From the NCBI RefSeq assembly GCF_900115905.1, contig NZ_FOYD01000006.1, positions 111,573 through 175,572 of the forward strand: DNA of 64,000 nucleotides. The letters run 5' to 3'. This DNA is from Halopseudomonas formosensis (GTDB taxonomy: Bacteria; Pseudomonadota; Gammaproteobacteria; Pseudomonadales; Pseudomonadaceae). A program made the translations under genes and the position numbers. Every line of letters begins with the position of its first letter. Position 1 is the first letter of the stretch. The notes under the pieces were generated by a model. The model was not told the origin of the DNA. It ran no database searches and saw only the letters and a list, made by a program, of their open reading frames with translations. Below are positions 60,815 to 64,000 of this stretch, piece by piece.

Positions 60815-61173
60815 GCGCGGGAGCGTCCCCGTTCGATGATGACACCCACACCACGCCGCGCCTCCGGCACCGCGCCGGGCTTGGTGATGACCAGACGCAG
60901 CCCGGGAACGGAGAATTCCTCCATGATCAGGGTGGCGAGACGGTCGGCCAGGGTTTCCACCAGCTCGAAGCTGCTGGCACTGACATAGTCCAGCACCCGC
61001 TGACTGACCGCGGCGTAGTCCAGCGCCAGGGTCAGATCATCGTCAGCCGCCGCCGGCCGGATATCCCAGTCCATCTCCAGGTCGAGCACCAGGCGCTGAC
61101 GGATGGTCCGTTCCCAGTCATAGGCGCCTATCACCGCCTGCACTTCCAGTCCTCTGATGAAAACCTGATCCAC
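60811..61173 (-). CDS. folB: Dihydroneopterin aldolase FolB
   Basis: FolB converts dihydroneopterin to 6-hydroxymethyl-dihydropterin, the substrate of FolK encoded just downstream. The 120-residue protein has MDQVFIRGLEVQAVIGAYDWERTIRQRLVLDLEMDWD and LDYAAVSQRVLDYVSASSFELVETLADRLATLIM, as in the folate aldolase/epimerase family. It is divergent from plsY across only 54 bp. Confidence 0.95.
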   Translation of the reverse strand: MDQVFIRGLEVQAVIGAYDWERTIRQRLVLDLEMDWDIRPAAADDDLTLALDYAAVSQRVLDYVSASSFELVETLADRLATLIMEEFSVPGLRLVITKPGAVPEARRGVGVIIERGRSRA

Positions 61174-61227
61174 TGTCTGCTCCCGTGTCGTCTACAATGG
61201 CCTTTCAATCATTCGGCCAGGCGTACC

Positions 61228-61812
61228 ATGACCGTCGAATTCTTCCTGCTGCTGTGCGCTGCCTACTTGCTGGGCTCGGTGTCCTTTGCCGTGCTGCTGG
61301 CCCGTCTGCGCCATCAGCCGGATCCGCGCAGCTTCGGCTCACGCAACCCCGGCGCCAGCAACATGCTGCGCCTCGGCCACCGACGCCTGGCCCTGGCAAC
61401 CCTGATCGGGGACATGGGCAAGGGCGCTGTGGCTGTGTGGCTGGCCTCCCAGATGGGACTGATACCGGTACAACAGGCCTGGGTGGGACTGCTGGCGGTG
61501 ATCGGTCACATACTGCCCCTGTATCACCGCTTCCATGGGGGCAAGGGCGTGGCTACGGCGGCAGGCGTGCTGCTGGTGCTTTCCTGGCCCGCGGCGCTGA
61601 TCGCCGGACTGGTCTGGCTGGCCATCTTCACCATCCGCTCCATCGCCTCGCTGGCCTCACTGGCCGCCTGTGTCGCGCTGGTACCCTGGATGGCCTGGCA
61701 CAGCCCGGAACTGCAGATCCCGGTCAGCCTCATGGTGCTCATCATTCTCCTGCGCCACCGACTGAACATAGGCCGTCTGCTGGCCGGCAACGAGAACCGC
61801 TTCCGGTTCTGA
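61228..61812 (+). CDS. plsY: Acyl-phosphate:glycerol-3-phosphate acyltransferase PlsY
   Basis: PlsY uses acyl-phosphate to make lysophosphatidic acid at the inner membrane. The 194-residue protein has five hydrophobic helices and the conserved loops GSRNPGASNMLRLG, GDMGKGAVAVW and HRFHGGKGVATAAG. I choose ATG 61228; the open frame runs upstream without homology. Its stop is immediately followed by the stop of the convergent tsaD, with no gap. Confidence 0.96.
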   Translation: MTVEFFLLLCAAYLLGSVSFAVLLARLRHQPDPRSFGSRNPGASNMLRLGHRRLALATLIGDMGKGAVAVWLASQMGLIPVQQAWVGLLAVIGHILPLYHRFHGGKGVATAAGVLLVLSWPAALIAGLVWLAIFTIRSIASLASLAACVALVPWMAWHSPELQIPVSLMVLIILLRHRLNIGRLLAGNENRFRF

Positions 61813-62844
61813 TCAACTGACGATAGCCGGCAACTCCTCAAGCGGCCAGCGCGCCCGCGGTGACAGGCCGCCCTCGTCCTGCTGGCCGGCCATCAGGCGC
61901 CGGCAGCCTGCATAGGCAATCATGGCACCGTTATCGGTACAGAACTGCGGGCGGGCATAGAACAGTTCGCCATTCAGACCGGCGGCCATCTTTTCCAGTG
62001 ACTGGCGCAACCGGCGATTGGCGCTCACCCCACCGGCAATCACCAGACGCTTGAGGCCGGTCGCCTTGAGCGCCCGCCGGCACTTGATGGTCAGGGTCTC
62101 CACCACCGCCTGCTCGAAGGCCAGGGCAATATCGGCGCGGGTCTGCTCACTGTCGTCACCCTCGGCGACACAGGCCTGCCAGGTGTTCAGGGTAAAGGTC
62201 TTGAGCCCGCTGAAACTGAAGTCCAGACCGGGACGGTCGGTCATCGGACGGGGAAACAGGAAGCGCCCCGGGGTGCCCTGCTCGGCCAGGCGCGCAATCT
62301 CCGGGCCACCGGGGTAGCGCAGCCCCATGAGCTTGGCGGTTTTGTCGAAGGCTTCGCCGGCGGCGTCATCCAGGGATTCGCCCAGCAGCCGGTATTCGCC
62401 GATCCCGGTTACTTCCACCAGCTGGGTATGGCCCCCGGAGACCAGCAGCGCGACGAAGGGAAACGCCGGGGGACGTTCCTCCAGCATGGGCGCCAGCAGA
62501 TGACCTTCCATATGATGCACGCCCAGCGCCGGCACGCCCCAGGCAAAGGACAGCGCCCGGGCAAAGGCGCCCCCCACCAGCAGCGCCCCCACCAGCCCGG
62601 GGCCGGCGGTATAGGCAACCCCGTCGACCTCGCCATGGGGCACCCCGGCACGCTCGAAAACCTCGCGTACCAGCGGTATCATGCGCTTGACGTGATCGCG
62701 GGAAGCCAGCTCAGGCACCACGCCCCCATAGATGCGGTGCAGGTCGATCTGGCTGAACAGGGCGTCGGCCAGCAGACCGCGTTCGCTGTCATAGAGGGCA
62801 ACGCCGGTTTCATCGCAGGAGGTTTCAATACCCAGAACGCGCAT
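61813..62844 (-). CDS. tsaD: tRNA N6-threonylcarbamoyladenosine transferase subunit TsaD
   Basis: TsaD, with TsaB/E, transfers threonylcarbamoyl to A37 of ANN-decoding tRNAs. The 343-residue protein has [33 protein letters not shown] (the iron/zinc-binding histidines), [11 protein letters not shown] and [13 protein letters not shown] choose ATG 62844; the frame is open 21 codons further. In other pseudomonads tsaD is divergent from rpsU-dnaG-rpoD, but here CRISPR-related DNA occupies that place. Confidence 0.96.
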   Translation of the reverse strand: MRVLGIETSCDETGVALYDSERGLLADALFSQIDLHRIYGGVVPELASRDHVKRMIPLVREVFERAGVPHGEVDGVAYTAGPGLVGALLVGGAFARALSFAWGVPALGVHHMEGHLLAPMLEERPPAFPFVALLVSGGHTQLVEVTGIGEYRLLGESLDDAAGEAFDKTAKLMGLRYPGGPEIARLAEQGTPGRFLFPRPMTDRPGLDFSFSGLKTFTLNTWQACVAEGDDSEQTRADIALAFEQAVVETLTIKCRRALKATGLKRLVIAGGVSANRRLRQSLEKMAAGLNGELFYARPQFCTDNGAMIAYAGCRRLMAGQQDEGGLSPRARWPLEELPAIVS

Positions 62845-62878
62845 GGCGGGACAGGCCTCGGCTGAAAAATAGCCGTGC

Positions 62879-62907
62879 ATGATAATCCCAAAGCCAGCCT
62901 CACTCAA
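62879..62907 (-). promoter_or_regulatory. Predicted sigma-70 promoter of tsaD
   Basis: On the minus strand TTGAGT (62902-62907) and TATCAT (62879-62884) are exactly 17 bp apart, 35 bp upstream of the tsaD ATG. The -35 box overlaps the last codons of the Cas2-like fragment, so the accessory DNA adjoins the tsaD promoter directly. Confidence 0.55.
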
Positions 62908-63098
62908 ACAACCCGACGCCCTCCGGCAGCCATGGGCAACCTATCTGCTGCGCTTCAGACAAGGGGCGAACCGAGTAGGCACGCACATCGTCACGACGTT
63001 CATCTATCACGTCCTGCAAATCGCCGAGCAGTACTGCCAGATCATTATGATCTCCCTGCAGGTAATAGGTCCCCCGCCCTATAAGTCCAGAAGAACTT
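62900..63098 (-). pseudogene. Cas2-like 3' fragment
   Basis: The frame reads TYYLQGDHNDLAVLLGDLQ, then DVIDERRDDVRAYSV and a tail with [10 protein letters not shown] before the stop. This matches the C-terminal two thirds of Cas2 proteins (edge strand, helix, then D(D)xxRxY strand). The N-terminal strand with the conserved Asp is missing; the frame instead runs back into a partial CRISPR repeat, where the nominal TTG start (63133) reads nonsense encoded by the repeat. It is best seen as a remnant of an adaptation gene. The family call is by pattern only. Confidence 0.6.
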
Positions 63099-63121
63099 GT
63101 CTTAATCCCCTTTGAGCGGGG
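63099..63121. repeat. Solitary partial CRISPR repeat (left half and core)
   Basis: GTCTTAAT followed by the core CCCCTTTGAGCGGGG matches the first 23 nt of the 36-nt array repeat perfectly and in the same orientation. The remaining 13 positions (63122-63134) do not match. It lies 797 bp from the first array repeat, which has the complementary half intact. Confidence 0.8.
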
Positions 63122-63168
63122 ATCGTACTTCAACCAAGGAAGTGATGAAGGAACTAAACTATCAAATG

Positions 63169-63558
63169 TCAGATACTGCCACAGGCTTTGCAGGGCTCAA
63201 ATCCGATGCTTTGCAATACCGTCTGCTGTAATTCCAGGTCCGGATTGAAGCGAATCCTGAAGTATTCCTTCAGCTCCCTCTTCAGTTCTGACTTTTCTTT
63301 ATCCCAGGCAAGCACAAAATCACGTTCCGCAGCCTGCCCCAGGGATAATTTACCCGTCCTCACCACATGACTACGCAAGCCATAGGCTTTAACCAGATCT
63401 GGGCGCTGGGAGCGCATGATCCTCATGCCCTCGATTCTGGTCGAGATGCGCTCACGGATATCATCCAGCTGGACGTTGTCATGACTCGTCACTCCACTGT
63501 TACTTGCCTTCATCTCGCCAATATGTGGCCGGTTTTTTAACAGAAAACTGGCTTCCAT
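63169..63558 (-). CDS. Protein of unknown function beside CRISPR (129 residues)
   Basis: The frame encodes a mostly helical, charged 129-residue protein. Its middle part is rich in Arg/Lys/Glu (ERISTRIEGMRIMRSQRPDL, DKEKSELKRELKEYFRIRF) and it ends with a CKAC cysteine pair (EPCKACGSI). No signal peptide, membrane helix or family is recognised. Its start is 4 bp from that of the divergent Cas2-like gene, so both may share a control region. Base composition looks less GC-rich than the core genes, consistent with transfer. It lies between two half CRISPR repeats. Confidence 0.55.
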   Translation of the reverse strand: MEASFLLKNRPHIGEMKASNSGVTSHDNVQLDDIRERISTRIEGMRIMRSQRPDLVKAYGLRSHVVRTGKLSLGQAAERDFVLAWDKEKSELKRELKEYFRIRFNPDLELQQTVLQSIGFEPCKACGSI

Positions 63559-63562
63559 TTTC

Positions 63563-63847
63563 GTGATGAAACGCTCCGGGCTCTCATGGCACCGGGTACT
63601 GAAGCCCCGTTCCTATGCATTGCTGGAATCGCTGTTTCTATTCAACGGTAGCGCTGCCGAACTCGAAGCGTTACGCAACGCCCTGTGGAAAGAGATCAAG
63701 CCTGGCACGGATGACCTGCTGATATACCGCTTGCGCACGGACCAGCCCATTCGTCGCTGGGGCACAGGATGCCTGCCGGCCGGCTTGTACAACTTCAGCC
63801 TGCCCCCCATTATCGAACATCGAGACTCAAGGGCCTGGCTGCCCTGA
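63563..63847 (+). CDS. Cas2-like protein without the usual N-terminal strand
   Basis: The 94-residue product contains ALLESLFLFNGSAAELEAL, RNALWKEIKPGTDDLLIYRLR and a tail with GTGCLPAGLYNF. These align by eye with the second strand, helix and third strand of Cas2 (compare QNSVFEG...II(D)...D(S/D)...IYKLR of archaeal Cas2). The first beta strand with the conserved catalytic-site Asp (the V-x-YD motif) is absent and is not visible in other frames just upstream. It starts with GTG 63563 or ATG 63566 without a clear ribosome-binding site. It may be a decayed cas2 or a specialised Cas2-like factor. Confidence 0.5.
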   Translation: MMKRSGLSWHRVLKPRSYALLESLFLFNGSAAELEALRNALWKEIKPGTDDLLIYRLRTDQPIRRWGTGCLPAGLYNFSLPPIIEHRDSRAWLP

Positions 63848-63895
63848 TCTTCATCACCAGCCCGGTACAACCTCACATCCCAACCCAGAACTGGA

Positions 63896-64000
63896 AATCC
63901 TACCCCCTTTGAGCGGGGCTCATGTCCGGACTTCGTGGAAGATCCGACCGGTCGCCGCTCCGGCGTCTTAATCCCCTTTGAGCGGGGCTCATGTCCGGAC
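63896..64000 (-). CRISPR. Leader-distal end of a CRISPR array (continues beyond window)
   Basis: Two 36-nt repeats (63896-63931 and 63965-64000) flank one 33-nt spacer (63932-63964). The second repeat is intact; the first has lost its left 8 nt. Decay usually hits the 3' end of the leader-distal repeat, which implies transcription on the minus strand from a leader to the right. The minus-strand repeat would begin GTCCGGAC (a perfect palindrome), form a CCCC/GGGG hairpin, and end in ATTAAGAC as the 8-nt crRNA handle. The CRISPR type cannot be settled without the cas genes. Confidence 0.85.

Larger units (their letters stand above)
63107..63903. mobile_element. Candidate element inserted in a CRISPR repeat (15-bp direct core repeats)
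   Basis: The 15-bp core CCCCTTTGAGCGGGG occurs at 63107-63121 and 63904-63918. The left copy has the correct left flank of the repeat and the right copy the correct right flank (CTCATGTCCGGAC). Deleting one core plus the 782 bp between them would rebuild a perfect 36-nt repeat. The interval holds two divergent genes and no recognisable transposase or recombinase. I found no terminal inverted repeats. Recombination within an array or ordinary terminal-repeat decay is the alternative. Confidence 0.45.

Noticed and set aside
63122..63903. Terminal inverted repeats of a classical insertion sequence around the Cas2-like gene
   Set aside because: The segment ends show no convincing inverted repeat and no transposase; only the CRISPR-core direct repeats are present.
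63932..63964. Self-targeting: the spacer shares GACCGGTCGC with the sahR promoter region (21922)
   Set aside because: Ten matching bases, including a palindrome, are expected by chance in 64 kb; the rest of the spacer does not match.

Overview
The window is chromosomal DNA from a high-GC gammaproteobacterium of the Pseudomonadaceae. Nearly every gene order matches Pseudomonas: nosDFYL-tatE, metK/sahR-tkt-epd-pgk-fba, rpe-gph-trpE, lptD-surA-pdxA-rsmA-apaG-apaH, prkA-yeaH-spoVR and cca/folK/folB/plsY/tsaD. The nitrous-oxide reductase accessory cluster ending in a tatE-like gene recalls denitrifiers of the stutzeri/pertucinogena type. The species cannot be fixed from this window.

Layout. 1-3.7 kb: 3' part of the nos cluster (nosD, cut by the window edge, then nosF, nosY, nosL, tatE). 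3.9-9.8 kb: a short alpha-glucan phosphorylase-like protein that lacks the cofactor lysine, a DksA-type zinc-finger protein, a lipid kinase, a metallophosphoesterase, YebC/YeeN, and a pair of odd shortened transporter-like genes. 9.8-15.2 kb: flavoprotein, Lnt-like N-acyltransferase, PlsC-type acyltransferase, DbpA. 15.4-21.7 kb: central carbon genes on the minus strand (fba, pgk, epd, tkt). 21.9-27 kb: the S-adenosylmethionine cycle (SahR-like regulator, metK, ahcY, metF). 27.3-32.7 kb: rhlE, a stress protein, glutaryl-CoA dehydrogenase and its LysR regulator. 33-36.8 kb: a siderophore-type ABC importer behind a Fur-box-like site. 36.9-38 kb: yceI and cytochrome b561. 38.2-43.7 kb: trpC, trpD, trpG, trpE, gph and rpe on the minus strand, with a probable Trp leader peptide before trpE. 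43.8-46.3 kb: djlA, murU, amgK. 46.5-53.5 kb: the lptD to apaH cluster. 53.8-58.7 kb: prkA-yeaH-spoVR. 58.9-62.8 kb: cca, folK, folB, plsY, tsaD.

The last 1.1 kb is accessory DNA. Directly upstream of tsaD, where relatives normally have rpsU-dnaG-rpoD, lie a Cas2-like 3' fragment, a partial CRISPR repeat, an unknown 129-residue gene, a divergent Cas2-like gene without the usual N-terminus, and the start of a CRISPR array that runs off the window. The two repeats flanking this gene pair are complementary half-repeats sharing an exact 15-bp core. Removing the DNA between the cores would rebuild one perfect 36-nt CRISPR repeat. This looks like a roughly 0.8 kb element sitting inside a CRISPR repeat and is the most interesting signal here.

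Intergenic spaces hold several families of hairpin repeats (REP-like): a 14-mer core at five exact sites, a hairpin at two distant sites that differs by one compensatory base pair, and a tandem 96-bp REP unit. I saw no tRNA or rRNA genes and no insertion sequences with a recognisable transposase.
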